NCBI GenBank assembly: GCA_964531165.1
Contig: CAZHEA010000001.1
Span: 71,059 to 135,058 of the forward strand
From: SZUA-229 sp964531165
GTDB lineage: Bacteria; Pseudomonadota; Gammaproteobacteria; SZUA-229
Direction of reading: 5' to 3'
DNA length: 64,000 nt
The position numbers were made by a program, and so were the translations under genes. Shown piece by piece: positions 45,665-55,503 of this stretch. Each line of letters begins with the position of its first letter. The first letter of the stretch is position 1. The notes below the pieces were generated by a model. It had not been told where the DNA came from and searched no databases. It saw nothing but the letters and a program-made list of their open reading frames with translations.

Positions 45665-47032
45665 TTAATTACTTAAAATACGTAATAAATTGGTATAGTC
45701 TTCATCTATTTTGGTATCTGATTCTCGTAATTCTGCAATTTTCCGACAACCATGTAAAACAGTTGTATGATCTCGTCCACCAAATGCATTGCCAATTTCC
45801 GGTAAACTGTGATTAGTCAGTTCTTTAGATAAAGCCATTGCAAGTTGACGGGGTCGTGTAATAGATCGACTACGGCTATTGGAATGCAAATCTGAAATTC
45901 TTATTTTATAATATTCCGCCACCGTTTTTTGTATATTTTCAATCGTAATTAAACGATCATGCAGGGCAATTAAATCACGTAAAGTCTCTTTGGCAAACTC
46001 AAGAGTAATTGGTTTTCCGGTAAAATTAGACGTTGCCATAACGCGTCGTAGTGAGCCTTCTAATTCACGAATATTAGAACGAATCCGTTTAGCGATAAAA
46101 AATGCGACTTCACTGGGTAAGTCAATACCAAATTCTTCGGCTTTCTTTTGTAAAATTGCAACACGTGTTTCTAATTCAGGAGGCTCTATGCACACTGGTA
46201 AACCCCAGCCAAAACGGGATTTCAAGCGTTCTTCCAGGCCATCAATTTCTTTCGGATAGCGATCACAGGTTAAAATGATTTGCCTGCCACCTTCGAGTAA
46301 TGCATTAAATGTATGAAAAAACTCTTCCTGAGAACGTTCTTTACCGGCAAAAAATTGAATATCATCAATCAAAAGCATATCAAGTGAACGATAAAAGTTT
46401 TTAAATTCGTCCATAGTATTATGCTGTAAGGCTTTTATCATATGGGTTACAAAGCGTTCTGAATGAAGATAGACGATACGTGCCTGAGGATTTTTCTGTA
46501 GAACCTTATTTCCTACCGCATGCATCAAATGGGTTTTACCTAAACCCACTCCACCATATAAAAATAACGGGTTATATGATCCTGCAGGATTTTCTACTAC
46601 CTGCAATGATGCCGCTTTAGCCAGTTGATTACTTTTACCTTCGACAAAATTATTAAATGTAAAACCAATATTCAGATTATGTTCAAGTAGTTCATTTGAT
46701 GGTTTTGGTTTACCTGGTGGTTGTATAGAGCTGGGAACAGTAACGGGTTTAGATGAGTTAATTGTTGCTTTAAATTCTGGCCTGGGGTTTTTACTACCAA
46801 TATCTAATATAACGGAAATGTCATTATTTGTATCTATTTGTTGACAAATAGTGGTTATTTGTTGCAAAAAGTGCTGTTTAACCCAGTCCAATACAAAGCT
46901 ATTTGGAGCAAATAGAAATAGTTGATTATTTGATTCTTCAGTTTGTAAAGGTCGAATCCAGGTATTCAATTGTTGATCCGAAAGCTCTTGCTCCAGTCGT
47001 TGTAAACACTGATCCCACAAAGCAGTCGACAC
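45665..47032 (-). CDS. dnaA: Chromosomal replication initiator DnaA
   Basis: 455 residues in four domains: an N-terminal domain I (WDQCLQRLEQELSDQQLNTW), a short linker, the AAA+ domain with Walker A GGVGLGKTHL, Walker B LLIDDIQF, sensor-type and Arg-finger regions (RVAILQKKAEEFG; IRSNIRELEG), and the domain IV DNA-binding signature GGRDHTTVLHGCRKI. It opens oriC and regulates its own gene. First gene of the dnaA-dnaN-recF-gyrB block, directed away from rpmH. Confidence 0.97.
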   Translation of the reverse strand: MSTALWDQCLQRLEQELSDQQLNTWIRPLQTEESNNQLFLFAPNSFVLDWVKQHFLQQITTICQQIDTNNDISVILDIGSKNPRPEFKATINSSKPVTVPSSIQPPGKPKPSNELLEHNLNIGFTFNNFVEGKSNQLAKAASLQVVENPAGSYNPLFLYGGVGLGKTHLMHAVGNKVLQKNPQARIVYLHSERFVTHMIKALQHNTMDEFKNFYRSLDMLLIDDIQFFAGKERSQEEFFHTFNALLEGGRQIILTCDRYPKEIDGLEERLKSRFGWGLPVCIEPPELETRVAILQKKAEEFGIDLPSEVAFFIAKRIRSNIRELEGSLRRVMATSNFTGKPITLEFAKETLRDLIALHDRLITIENIQKTVAEYYKIRISDLHSNSRSRSITRPRQLAMALSKELTNHSLPEIGNAFGGRDHTTVLHGCRKIAELRESDTKIDEDYTNLLRILSN

Positions 47033-47650
47033 GAAATAAATTCCCCAGTAAATGTTAGATAACTCAAGATTTAACTTAAATTTAAAAATCAGCTAAATCT
47101 TGAATTTGGTAAACCTGATATTTTAACCTGCTACAAATTAACACAAAACTATTATTTCGAATAGCAGGTAAATTAAACTGGGGGCTTATATAATTAGTAT
47201 ATATATATAAAGATTAATAGTTATAGTTAAGCCGCCTTAAATCTGTGGATAACTAAAATAAATACTTTATAATCAATAGGTTAAATAGATATATTGATAG
47301 GGGTAACATTGGGATAAGCTATTTGAAACGCGTATACAGATTGTGGATAACTTGTGGTGTGGAATTTATTCAGTAGTTATACAAGAGTTGTCCACAGCTT
47401 TTGTATAAATGCAGTCGTTTATGTCTGTGTATTTTGTTATAGACCGATTATATTTGAGTTCCATTATCAGGAAACATCAACTAGTTCGTATTTATATCTG
47501 CAATATGGATTCCATATTCCCTGAATTTTCATTTAAATGCAGCTTCAGGTTAAAACAAATAAAAATTATTAACATATTGCTTTGACTACCGTTGCTTCAG
47601 CGATTAGAATATATGCCCCAATTTTTCAAGATTAATTTAGGTTTAGACCA
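47033..47650. other. Chromosomal origin oriC (rpmH-dnaA intergenic, copy B of the module)
   Basis: 618 bases without a gene. DnaA boxes: TGTGGATAA at 47244-47252 and 47342-47350, TTGTCCACA (one mismatch) at 47388-47396, a decayed box at 47366. AT-rich (ATATATATA at about 47200) upstream. Two inverted repeats lie closer to dnaA: CAAGATTTA (47065) with TAAATCTTG (47094), and ACCTGCTA (47126) with TAGCAGGT (47162). The rpmH-dnaA position is the usual one for oriC in relatives such as Pseudomonas. The right part carries the rpmH promoter. Confidence 0.8.
47582..47610 (+). promoter_or_regulatory. Promoter of rpmH-rnpA
   Basis: TTGACT at 47582-47587, 17-base spacer, TAGAAT at 47605-47610. Forty bases upstream of the rpmH ATG; close to sigma70 consensus, as expected for a ribosomal protein gene. 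Confidence 0.7.
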
Positions 47651-47785
47651 ATGAAAAGAACATTTCAACCAAGTCGCATTAAACGCGCACGTACCCATGG
47701 TTTTCGCGCGCGCAGCCGTACTGTTGGTGGTCGTAAAGTATTAAAAGCTCGTCGTGCAAAAGGTAGAGCACGTCTGTCTGCATAA
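47651..47785 (+). CDS. rpmH: 50S ribosomal protein L34
   Basis: 44 residues beginning MKRTFQPSRIKRARTHGFRA and ending KGRARLSA, the typical L34. The protein is strongly basic and the family length is 44-46 residues. It lies 40 bases after its promoter and 73 bases before rnpA, with which it is normally co-transcribed. Confidence 0.97.
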   Translation: MKRTFQPSRIKRARTHGFRARSRTVGGRKVLKARRAKGRARLSA

Positions 47786-47858
47786 TTTCATTCTTAGTTA
47801 AGCTTAAGCGGTCAAATGCTTGATTGGTTAAAAGCTTACTAAAAATGAATTTAGAATA

Positions 47859-48293
47859 ATGACTGATAACAGGGCCTGTTTTTCAAGGCAGGTCCGTTTA
47901 CTTAAAGCAGATGAATTTAGTCGGGTTTTTAAAAACCCGGTGCGTTCCAGTGATCGTTATCTAACCATTCTAGCCATATCCAGATTGCAGGTTAATACGG
48001 ATATAGCTGAGTCACCTATAGATATACAAGCTAATGGGCTGGATTCAAGTCCGCGTTTAGGGCTGGCTATTTCTAAAAAAAATGCTAAACGAGCTGTAGA
48101 CCGTAATCGCATAAAGCGAATAATTCGGGAAAGTTTTCGACTGAATTGTCAAAACTTGCCTGCTATCGATCTGGTGGTAATGGCGAAACCCAATACAAAA
48201 CATGCGGATAATCCACAAATATTTAATTCTTTAGAACAGCACTGGATTAAGTTAATTCAGCAGTTTCAGCCTGAAAATAGCAGGAATGATTAA
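47859..48293 (+). CDS. rnpA: Ribonuclease P protein component
   Basis: 144 residues. The RNase P protein signature is KRAVDRNRIKRIIRESFRL. The N-terminus (FSRQVRLLKADEFSRVFKNP) matches family starts. It binds the RNase P RNA (not in this window) for tRNA 5' maturation. It has an insertion of about 20 residues (VNTDIAESPIDIQANGLDSS), so it is longer than most (about 120). Its end overlaps the next gene by 8 bases. Confidence 0.92.
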   Translation: MTDNRACFSRQVRLLKADEFSRVFKNPVRSSDRYLTILAISRLQVNTDIAESPIDIQANGLDSSPRLGLAISKKNAKRAVDRNRIKRIIRESFRLNCQNLPAIDLVVMAKPNTKHADNPQIFNSLEQHWIKLIQQFQPENSRND

Positions 48294-48561
48294 TGTATCG
48301 TCGGAATCATCAAAAATAGTCATGCGCAGAATTTTTATCGGGCTCATCCGTTTCTATCAGTACGTAATTAGTCCGTACATACCTCCTCATTGTAGATATA
48401 CTCCCACCTGTTCTACATATGCAGTTGAAGCCATAAGCCGATTTGGTATATTGCATGGCGGTTGGTTAGCGTTACGTCGAATCGGGCGTTGCCACCCCTG
48501 GCGCAAAGGCGGATATGATCCGGTTCCCGAACATACGCATAAAACTGAATGTAAACATTAA
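48286..48561 (+). CDS. yidD: Membrane protein insertion efficiency factor YidD
   Basis: 91 residues (79 from the alternative ATG at 48322). Family pattern: IRFYQYVISPYIPPHCRYTP, then TCSTYAVEAISRFGILHGGW and CHPWRKGGYDPVP. It supports YidC-mediated membrane insertion. The first start overlaps rnpA by 8 bases and has no strong ribosome-binding site, and the second lacks one too. Most relatives start close to MRRIF, so 48322 is a real alternative. Confidence 0.9.
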   Translation: MINVSSESSKIVMRRIFIGLIRFYQYVISPYIPPHCRYTPTCSTYAVEAISRFGILHGGWLALRRIGRCHPWRKGGYDPVPEHTHKTECKH

Positions 48562-48600
48562 TTATATTAAACACGATTATTAAACGTCATCAGGATATCA

Positions 48601-50241
48601 ATGGAAAACCAACGTACCGTATTATACCTCGCTTTCTTTTTTACGCTGTTTTTACTCTATCAGCAGTGGGAAAAAACCTATGGCCCACAGCCGATAGACA
48701 CACAGATTGAACAGGTATTTGATACGTCGGCTACAATTCCCGATGCAGATAATTCATCATTGCCATCTGCAGATATTCCATCAGCAAATAATGCAGTTTC
48801 AGCTCCTCTGGTGAGTGAAGATGTTAACGCTTCACGTCAGAACGTTCATGTGGTTACAGATTTACTTGATTTAATGATTGATACCCGGGGCGGCACTATT
48901 TATCAGCTGGACTTACGGGACTATCAGAAAAGTGCAGAACAGATAGATGCTCCTTTTCGCTTATTTTCAAGCAGTGAAAGTGACTATCATATTGCTCAAT
49001 CAGGTCTGATCTCCTATGCACAAAAAGCCCCTAGTCATAATGATATTTATCAGGTTGAGAAAACTGAATATCGTCTGGAAGAAGGCACCGATGAACTGAA
49101 AGTTACATTACACTGGCAACAAGATGGTATCAGTGTAAATAAAATTTTTATTTTTCATCGTAATAGCTACGTTATTGATGTTGAACATGTTGTTAATGGT
49201 GATGACTGGAGTGGTCAGGAATATCGTCAACTATCCCGATCTTTACAGGAACGTAAATCAACAATGATTCCAACCTATGTAGGTGGAGTGGTATTTAATG
49301 ATGAGATTAAATATGAAAAAGTAGATTTTGATGATATTGAATCACAAAACTTTAATGCAGACATGAAAGGTGGCTGGATTGCGATGATTCAGCATTATTT
49401 CCTCGCTGCCTGGGTGCCAGATCAAAATGAAACAAATAAGGCATATACCAAATACTCTGCTAGCAGTGGTCGATATATATTAGGTTTGAAATCTACGGTA
49501 GAAAATGCCAGTCCACAGACTCCTGCCGTATTTAAAAGTCAGTTAGTCGTTGGTCCTAAATTACAGGATAGATTGGAAAAAATTGCACCGGGTTTAGAAT
49601 TAACCGTTGATTATGGTGTGCTCACGATATTGGCAAAACCACTGTTCTGGTTATTAAAGTTTTATCACACTATGTTTGATAACTGGGGCTGGGCCATTAT
49701 CTTTTTAACGATTACGGTGAAAGCTGCCTTTTACTGGTTATCCGCAAAAGGTTATCGTTCAATGGCGCGTATGCGTAAAGTTGCGCCGCGTATGGCAACT
49801 TTGAAAGAGCGCTATGGTGATGACCGTCAGCGTATGTCATCTGAAATGATGAAAATGTATAAAGAAGAGAAAATTAACCCCCTCGGTGGTTGTTTCCCTA
49901 TTTTGATACAGATACCGGTTTTCATTGCACTGTACTGGGTGTTGTTAGAATCAGTAGAAATGCGTAATGCGCCATTTGCACTGTGGATTCAGAACTTATC
50001 TGAACAGGATCCCTATTATATTCTGCCCGTCTTAATGGGTGCGACAATGTTTATTCAGCAAAAACTGAACCCCGCGCCAGTTGATCCGGTACAGCAGAAA
50101 GTATTCCAGTTTATGCCGTTTGTATTTACTATTTTCTTCCTGTTCTTCCCGGCGGGTCTGGTACTTTACTGGGTAGTTAATAATACACTATCGATTATTC
50201 AGCAGTGGCTGATTACCCGTACAATCGAATCTGAAAAGTAG
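48601..50241 (+). CDS. yidC: Membrane protein insertase YidC
   Basis: 546 residues. An N-terminal transmembrane segment (TVLYLAFFFTLFLLYQQW) is followed by the large periplasmic domain typical of Gram-negative YidC and a C-terminal Oxa1-type core with the family motif GGCFPILIQIPVFIALYWVL and FPAGLVLYWVVNNTLSIIQQW. It inserts and folds inner-membrane proteins, alone or with Sec. It closes the rpmH-rnpA-yidD-yidC block. Confidence 0.96.
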   Translation: MENQRTVLYLAFFFTLFLLYQQWEKTYGPQPIDTQIEQVFDTSATIPDADNSSLPSADIPSANNAVSAPLVSEDVNASRQNVHVVTDLLDLMIDTRGGTIYQLDLRDYQKSAEQIDAPFRLFSSSESDYHIAQSGLISYAQKAPSHNDIYQVEKTEYRLEEGTDELKVTLHWQQDGISVNKIFIFHRNSYVIDVEHVVNGDDWSGQEYRQLSRSLQERKSTMIPTYVGGVVFNDEIKYEKVDFDDIESQNFNADMKGGWIAMIQHYFLAAWVPDQNETNKAYTKYSASSGRYILGLKSTVENASPQTPAVFKSQLVVGPKLQDRLEKIAPGLELTVDYGVLTILAKPLFWLLKFYHTMFDNWGWAIIFLTITVKAAFYWLSAKGYRSMARMRKVAPRMATLKERYGDDRQRMSSEMMKMYKEEKINPLGGCFPILIQIPVFIALYWVLLESVEMRNAPFALWIQNLSEQDPYYILPVLMGATMFIQQKLNPAPVDPVQQKVFQFMPFVFTIFFLFFPAGLVLYWVVNNTLSIIQQWLITRTIESEK

Positions 50242-50261
50242 ATTTCGTCTATCTCATTGCT

Positions 50262-50289
50262 CTCCTATGCTTTTAATAGTGCATAGGAG
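50262..50289 (+). terminator. Hairpin between yidC and mnmE
   Basis: CTCCTATGC (50262-50270) pairs perfectly with GCATAGGAG (50281-50289) across a 10-base loop. There is no T-run after it, so it may be a weak terminator or an mRNA end structure. Confidence 0.45.
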
Positions 50290-50369
50290 GCAATTAAAAT
50301 TAATGTAAAATATTCCATTTAGAATAGATAGACTTTTGCATTTTCAGCAAGCCCAAGTAAACTCCCTCC

Positions 50370-51722
50370 ATGAGTATCTCAAATTGTGAAACTATTGCAG
50401 CAATAGCTACGGCCCCCGGCAGAGGTGGTGTCGGCATAGTAAGGGTATCCGGCCCGGGAAGTGCTGAAATAGCAGAAAATATACTCGGCAAAATTCCAGC
50501 CATTCGGCGTGCAGAATACCTGGCTTTCAAAGATGAAAAAAATGATGTCATAGATACTGGCATCGCAATCTATTTCCAACATCCAAACTCCTTTACCGGT
50601 GAAGATATATTAGAACTACAGGCTCACGGTGGTCCGGTGGTCCTTGATATGATATTGAATCGGGTTTTAAAACTCGGTGCTCGACCAGCCCGAGCAGGGG
50701 AGTTTAGCGAGCAAGCATTTTTAAATGATAAAATGGATTTAGCCCAGGCGGAAGCGGTGGCCGATTTAATTGAAGCTGAATCAGCGGAAGCGGCAAAAGC
50801 TGCAGTCAGATCATTACAGGGAGAATTTTCTGGAAATATAACCGCATTAGTGGAAAGCTTAATCGAGCTGCGGTTATATGTGGAAGCATCATTGGATTTT
50901 CCTGAAGAAGAAATTGATTTTCTCAGTGATGGAAAAGTTGAAGCTAAATTAACTAAAATTGAAGTGGCACTAGCTGATGTTTTCAAATCAGCTCGTCAGG
51001 GAAGTTTATTGCGTGAAGGAATGACATTAGTGATTGCTGGACGACCCAACGCCGGAAAATCCAGTTTATTAAATCAACTCGCAGGAAGAAACTCAGCAAT
51101 TGTTACAGATATTCCCGGTACCACTCGTGATGTTTTACGTGAACATATTCAAATTGATGGTTTGCCATTACACGTTATTGATACCGCAGGTTTACGTGAA
51201 AGTGATGACCCAGTAGAGCAGGAAGGTGTACGCCGGGCATGGCAGGAAATAGAACAGGCGGATCGAATTTTATTACTGGTTGACGATACACATCGCAATG
51301 ATGATCATCTGCAAATAGAAGATAAGCTTCCTGAGCATATAGGTGTAACTCGTATTTTTAATAAAATTGACAGCTCGGGACGAGCTGCAGAGCTGATAGA
51401 AAACGACTCGGAGACGGATATCGCTCTGAGTGCAAAAACTGGAGAAGGTATCGATATTTTAAAAAATCACCTTAAACAATGCATGGGCTATGAGCAGAGT
51501 AATGAAGGTCGGTTTATGGCCAGACGGCGACATATTGATGCGTTGGAAAATGCAGATCAGCATTTACAAATGGGTCGTTATAATTTAATTGAGTTACAAG
51601 CCGGTGAGTTATTAGCGGAAGAGCTTCGTATGGCCCAGCAGAAATTGAATGAAATAACCGGTGAGTTTACATCGGATGATCTATTAGGAAAAATATTTTC
51701 GAGTTTCTGTATCGGGAAATAA
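50370..51722 (+). CDS. mnmE: tRNA uridine-5-carboxymethylaminomethyl modification GTPase MnmE
   Basis: 450 residues. The N-terminal folate-binding domain begins TIAAIATAPGRGGVGIVRVSG, followed by helical and G domains (GRPNAGKSS, DIPGTTRD, DTAGLRE, NKID) and the C-terminal CIGK end whose Cys is conserved in the family. It works with MnmG (58115-59992 in this window) to make the wobble uridine modification. The ATG follows GGAG in CCTCC-like context. Confidence 0.96.
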   Translation: MSISNCETIAAIATAPGRGGVGIVRVSGPGSAEIAENILGKIPAIRRAEYLAFKDEKNDVIDTGIAIYFQHPNSFTGEDILELQAHGGPVVLDMILNRVLKLGARPARAGEFSEQAFLNDKMDLAQAEAVADLIEAESAEAAKAAVRSLQGEFSGNITALVESLIELRLYVEASLDFPEEEIDFLSDGKVEAKLTKIEVALADVFKSARQGSLLREGMTLVIAGRPNAGKSSLLNQLAGRNSAIVTDIPGTTRDVLREHIQIDGLPLHVIDTAGLRESDDPVEQEGVRRAWQEIEQADRILLLVDDTHRNDDHLQIEDKLPEHIGVTRIFNKIDSSGRAAELIENDSETDIALSAKTGEGIDILKNHLKQCMGYEQSNEGRFMARRRHIDALENADQHLQMGRYNLIELQAGELLAEELRMAQQKLNEITGEFTSDDLLGKIFSSFCIGK

Positions 51723-51746
51723 CAAATAAGACACAGGTTAATAAAA

Positions 51747-52169
51747 ATGAAAATAGTAATTCAATGCCTAATTTTAATGTTATCAGTAAATGTGCAGGCC
51801 ATAAGTGCGCAAACCTATCAACCGCATAGTGGCGATAAAGAGCTGGATGAGACATTAATATCTATCCATAAAAATATAAACAGAAAACATAAAAAAAAGT
51901 TAAGCCAGTTTGTAGATAAAGTTGCAGCAGATTTTCAGGTGCCGCCACAAAAAGTTGAAGAATTATTTAATCATTATGAGTTTAATGCAGCGGATGTGCT
52001 CATGAGTGTATCCATCGCAGATGTTAGTGGTGAACCTTTGCAAAATATAGCAGGACTTTATTATAAAAACAAAGCCAGCGGATGGAAGTATACTTTAAAG
52101 CATTTAAATATTAATAATTCTTCAAAAGTTTTTTTACAAATTAAAAAAGATATGAAAATTGATTATTAA
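51747..52169 (+). CDS. Secreted protein of unknown function
   Basis: 140 residues with a signal peptide (IVIQCLILMLSVNVQAISA). The mature part is Lys-rich and helical with DKVAADFQVPPQKVEELF then YEFNAADVLMSVSIADVSG, reminiscent of small secreted proteins of unknown function near stress or metabolic genes in gammaproteobacteria. I cannot name the family. It is 24 bases after mnmE and 27 before the AsmA-like gene. Marked AT-rich composition, like its neighbour. Confidence 0.65.
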   Translation: MKIVIQCLILMLSVNVQAISAQTYQPHSGDKELDETLISIHKNINRKHKKKLSQFVDKVAADFQVPPQKVEELFNHYEFNAADVLMSVSIADVSGEPLQNIAGLYYKNKASGWKYTLKHLNINNSSKVFLQIKKDMKIDY

Positions 52170-52196
52170 TAACTTATGATTAAGTGATATGAAAAA

Positions 52197-54104
52197 ATGA
52201 TCAAAAAAACATTATTGTTATTTATGATAATAATCTTAATCATTCCAGTAATAATTAATTATACTAATATAAATTTTGCCAAAAATACTATTACACAAAT
52301 GGTAAGTGAAGTAATGGGCAGAAGACTAAAGTTAAATGGTGATTTAAAAATACAGTTATATCCGAATACAGGTTTATCAGCAGAGAATATTCAATTTGAA
52401 AATGCACAGTGGTCAGAACAGGATTATTTACTAGAAGCTAAATCAATAAATATTAAAATATCAGCAAAAGCATTGTTTACTGGAAAAATTGATATAATTA
52501 GAATTATTCTAGACGGCTTCATTATAAATTTAGAAAAAAATGATTTTGATAAAGCAAACTGGGAATTTAGAAATCTAGTAAAACAAAAATCGAAAAGTAA
52601 TAAATCAAACGAGTTAGTAGTGCTGCCATTTTATAGGGGTTCAAAGCTATCTATTACTAATGCAAGTATTAATTATAAAGATAAAAATATAGAAAAAAAT
52701 ATATATATTAAAGAATTGCATGTTGAGCAAAGTGAGAATACAGAAATAAGGTTACTGGCCAGGCATAAAGATGTCCCAGTAAAGATATACTTGAAGATTC
52801 CCGCAGTTAATAATTTGCTAAATTTATCATCCATACCAATAGTAGCTAATGGAAATATTGGTAATATTGATTTTAGTGTGGAGACGGACCTACCAGTAAG
52901 TAGGTATGATAACCTGGATATTTTATTCGATGTAAAATATCCAGATCTGACAACAATAAAAAAACTATTCCCAGTAGATAATTATGAAATTGGTAAAGTT
53001 TTATTAAATGCCAGAATAATAAAACAAAAACAAAATTATATAGTAAAAATAAGTACAGCAACTATAGATAAAACTTTGATTAGTGGATATTTTGAATATA
53101 GGATTCAACCTGAAAGGCCAAAAGTTATAGCCCGTCTGAAAATAAAGTTGCTTAATTTAACTAAACTAAAAAAGCTTATATCTAGTAACAGTAAAACTGA
53201 AATTAATAAAGCAGAATCAGAAGAGCTATTTCCATCAAAAACATTACCATTTAAAAACTTGTTTAAATATGATGCGGATATAGATATTGATATTGAAGGG
53301 ATTGAAGATGATTTGTTAGAGCTTGTAAAATTTACTATGAACGCAAAGCTAGAGGATGGCTTATTAAATGTAAATAAACTAACTGTCGTCAATAATCGGG
53401 ATGAAGAAATAACTGCAAAAATCCGTATTAATTCGCAGACTACACAGCCTGAAATGAATGTCATTTTTGTAACTGAAAATATTCAACTGGATGAGAATGA
53501 CACATTGAAACAATATTTAAGTGGAGCAAATACAAATATAAAAATTAATCTTGATAGTAAAGGTGAATCAGTACAGAAAATTATGGATCATTTAAATGGT
53601 CAGATAATAGTAAAGATAGGCAAAGCGGAACTGGATGATGATTTATTAAAGTTTGTCAGCAGTAATATTTTGACCGATCTGGTTAAGGCAATTAACCCGA
53701 TTGCAGATAAAAGCCCTAAAACTAATTTAGAGTGTGCGGTCATACGATTTGATATAAAAGAAGGTGTTTTAACAGCTGATAGAGGTGTAGTCATGCAAAC
53801 TGACAAAATACAAATTATTAGCAGTGGCATAGTTGACTTACATTCGCAAACACTTGAATTTGGAATCAGACCACAGGCAAGAGAAGGCGTTGAGTTAAAC
53901 CTGAATAGTCTGGCATCAATGGTAAAACTATCAGGAAAAATAATAGACCCTTCGATAACCATGAGTGTGAAAGACACCGCAATTGTGTATTCATATTTTG
54001 CTTCAGGCGGAGCAACTTTTTTAGTTAAATCGCTTTATGACACGGCAACACGAGATGCTTCTCCGTGTGAAACAGCTATCATGGGTCCGATGGGCGCTAA
54101 TTAA
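52197..54104 (+). CDS. AsmA-family membrane-anchored protein
   Basis: 635 residues. An N-terminal transmembrane helix (LLLFMIIILIIPVIINYTN) is followed by the AsmA/DUF748-type long beta-strand domain with its usual start (MVSEVMGRRLKLNGDLKIQL, then LYPNTGLSAENIQFENA) and end region (TADRGVVMQTDKIQIISSGI and SLASMVKLSGKIIDPSITMS). AsmA-like proteins are thought to bridge the membranes and move phospholipids. Strongly AT-rich. The stop codon overlaps, tail-to-tail, the stop of selU (54101-54104). Confidence 0.82.
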   Translation: MIKKTLLLFMIIILIIPVIINYTNINFAKNTITQMVSEVMGRRLKLNGDLKIQLYPNTGLSAENIQFENAQWSEQDYLLEAKSINIKISAKALFTGKIDIIRIILDGFIINLEKNDFDKANWEFRNLVKQKSKSNKSNELVVLPFYRGSKLSITNASINYKDKNIEKNIYIKELHVEQSENTEIRLLARHKDVPVKIYLKIPAVNNLLNLSSIPIVANGNIGNIDFSVETDLPVSRYDNLDILFDVKYPDLTTIKKLFPVDNYEIGKVLLNARIIKQKQNYIVKISTATIDKTLISGYFEYRIQPERPKVIARLKIKLLNLTKLKKLISSNSKTEINKAESEELFPSKTLPFKNLFKYDADIDIDIEGIEDDLLELVKFTMNAKLEDGLLNVNKLTVVNNRDEEITAKIRINSQTTQPEMNVIFVTENIQLDENDTLKQYLSGANTNIKINLDSKGESVQKIMDHLNGQIIVKIGKAELDDDLLKFVSSNILTDLVKAINPIADKSPKTNLECAVIRFDIKEGVLTADRGVVMQTDKIQIISSGIVDLHSQTLEFGIRPQAREGVELNLNSLASMVKLSGKIIDPSITMSVKDTAIVYSYFASGGATFLVKSLYDTATRDASPCETAIMGPMGAN

Positions 54105-55207
54105 TCTATATGATATTCAGATGCTAAATAATTTAGCACTTCATTTTGTGTTCCGCTAAAAACAATTCTGTTATTTTTTTTGCTGATCTGGTAATCATAC
54201 ATAGGGTCATAATAATCAACCAGCAAACTACGAATCCAGTCGCGATGTAATCGCGTATCATTATTTTGTTGTTGTTGTTGAATAGCATGAGCTAATGTGT
54301 TTTTTATTTCAGTGTAGCGTACGCCGCCTAAGCGACGCTGAATTTTATCAATGGCGGTATGTAACTGATTGGCCCAGCTGATGAAGCCGTCTTGTTTGCC
54401 ATTATATGCCTGATGTTCTATCAGAGCTTCAGTAATGTATTCGTCAAAGGTGATATTGATGCGTTCATCAACGCAAGCCTCCAGTAAAATTAGAGGAGAA
54501 GATTTTAACTTATTAAATAAAACTTCAGGTATTCGTCGTGAGCCAATATTAGGTGCTTCATCTTCAAAAACAATATTAAGGTGATTTTGATGGGTTAATT
54601 TTAATAGCTCAATTGATAGAATATTTTCAATATTAATTTGTGATGGTTGCGGCGTAACATGGTTACCGAAAACAGAACCACGATGGTGGAGTATGCCTTC
54701 GAGATCAATTTTCTTTTGTAGCTTATGTAGTACAAGCGTTTTTCCAATACCGGTTCGACCACCTAGCATAACTGGATTTATCTGTTGAGTAGAATCTTCC
54801 AGCTGATCAATTAAAAATCGTCGCATGGCTTTATAGCCACCTTTAACCCGGGGAAAAATCAAACCAGTTTTTTCATAAATCCATTGTTGAGAAATTTTAG
54901 AACGCATGCCACCGCGAAAGCAATAGAGTACGCCGTCAGGGTTGGTCTCAAAAAATGATTGCCAGTGACTGACTCTTGTATTTTTGATCGCGCCTTTAAC
55001 CAGTTCGTGTCCAAGTGCAATGGCTGCATCCTGTCCGGCTGTTTTATATTGCAGGCCGATGGTTTCTCTTTCCTGGTCATTAATAAGAGGGAAATTTTCG
55101 GCATAAGGAAAGGCACCCTGATTAAATTCAACCGGAGCACGTACATCAAGTAGTGGAGTTTGACTTAAAAATATTGAACGTAAGTCATCAATGAGTGGAA
55201 GGTCCAT
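54101..55207 (-). CDS. selU: tRNA 2-selenouridine synthase SelU (MnmH/YbbB)
   Basis: 368 residues. An N-terminal rhodanese domain with the active Cys in YCFRGGMRS is followed by a P-loop domain (GGRTGIGKTLVL). It replaces sulfur with selenium at the wobble 2-thiouridine of tRNAs using selenophosphate. The selenophosphate synthase SelD that it needs is not in this window. Its stop overlaps the AsmA-like gene's stop, so the two transcripts may end into each other. Confidence 0.92.
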   Translation of the reverse strand: MDLPLIDDLRSIFLSQTPLLDVRAPVEFNQGAFPYAENFPLINDQERETIGLQYKTAGQDAAIALGHELVKGAIKNTRVSHWQSFFETNPDGVLYCFRGGMRSKISQQWIYEKTGLIFPRVKGGYKAMRRFLIDQLEDSTQQINPVMLGGRTGIGKTLVLHKLQKKIDLEGILHHRGSVFGNHVTPQPSQINIENILSIELLKLTHQNHLNIVFEDEAPNIGSRRIPEVLFNKLKSSPLILLEACVDERINITFDEYITEALIEHQAYNGKQDGFISWANQLHTAIDKIQRRLGGVRYTEIKNTLAHAIQQQQQNNDTRLHRDWIRSLLVDYYDPMYDYQISKKNNRIVFSGTQNEVLNYLASEYHID

Positions 55208-55223
55208 AAAAAATAGCTTGTAG

Positions 55224-55422
55224 TTAACCGATGGTAATGTTGTTTATAGTATACGCCTATGAAGATAAAAAGTGATTGATAATAGGTTATTTAAGGTGTA
55301 TTAGAATATCTTCTGTAGTAAAAATTCAGACGAAACCGCAGTATTAAACAGCTTGGTTTTAATCTGTTGAAGAAATGGCTAATATAATTTCATAGTACTA
55401 TTATTATGATTAACCGATAGTA
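55224..55422. repeat. 13-base direct repeat in the selU-DUF454 gap
   Basis: TTAACCGATGGTA at 55224-55236 and TTAACCGATAGTA at 55410-55422, one mismatch. The 296-base gap (55208-55503) is otherwise AT-rich without a coding frame. The copies may be regulator sites of the divergent genes; this is not shown. Confidence 0.3.
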
Positions 55423-55503
55423 CAATATCAGGATAGGCATGTTCAGAGCGAATTTAATTTATTAATGCGGGATATGTGAAGTTCTCATTTACAATGGATA
55501 AGC

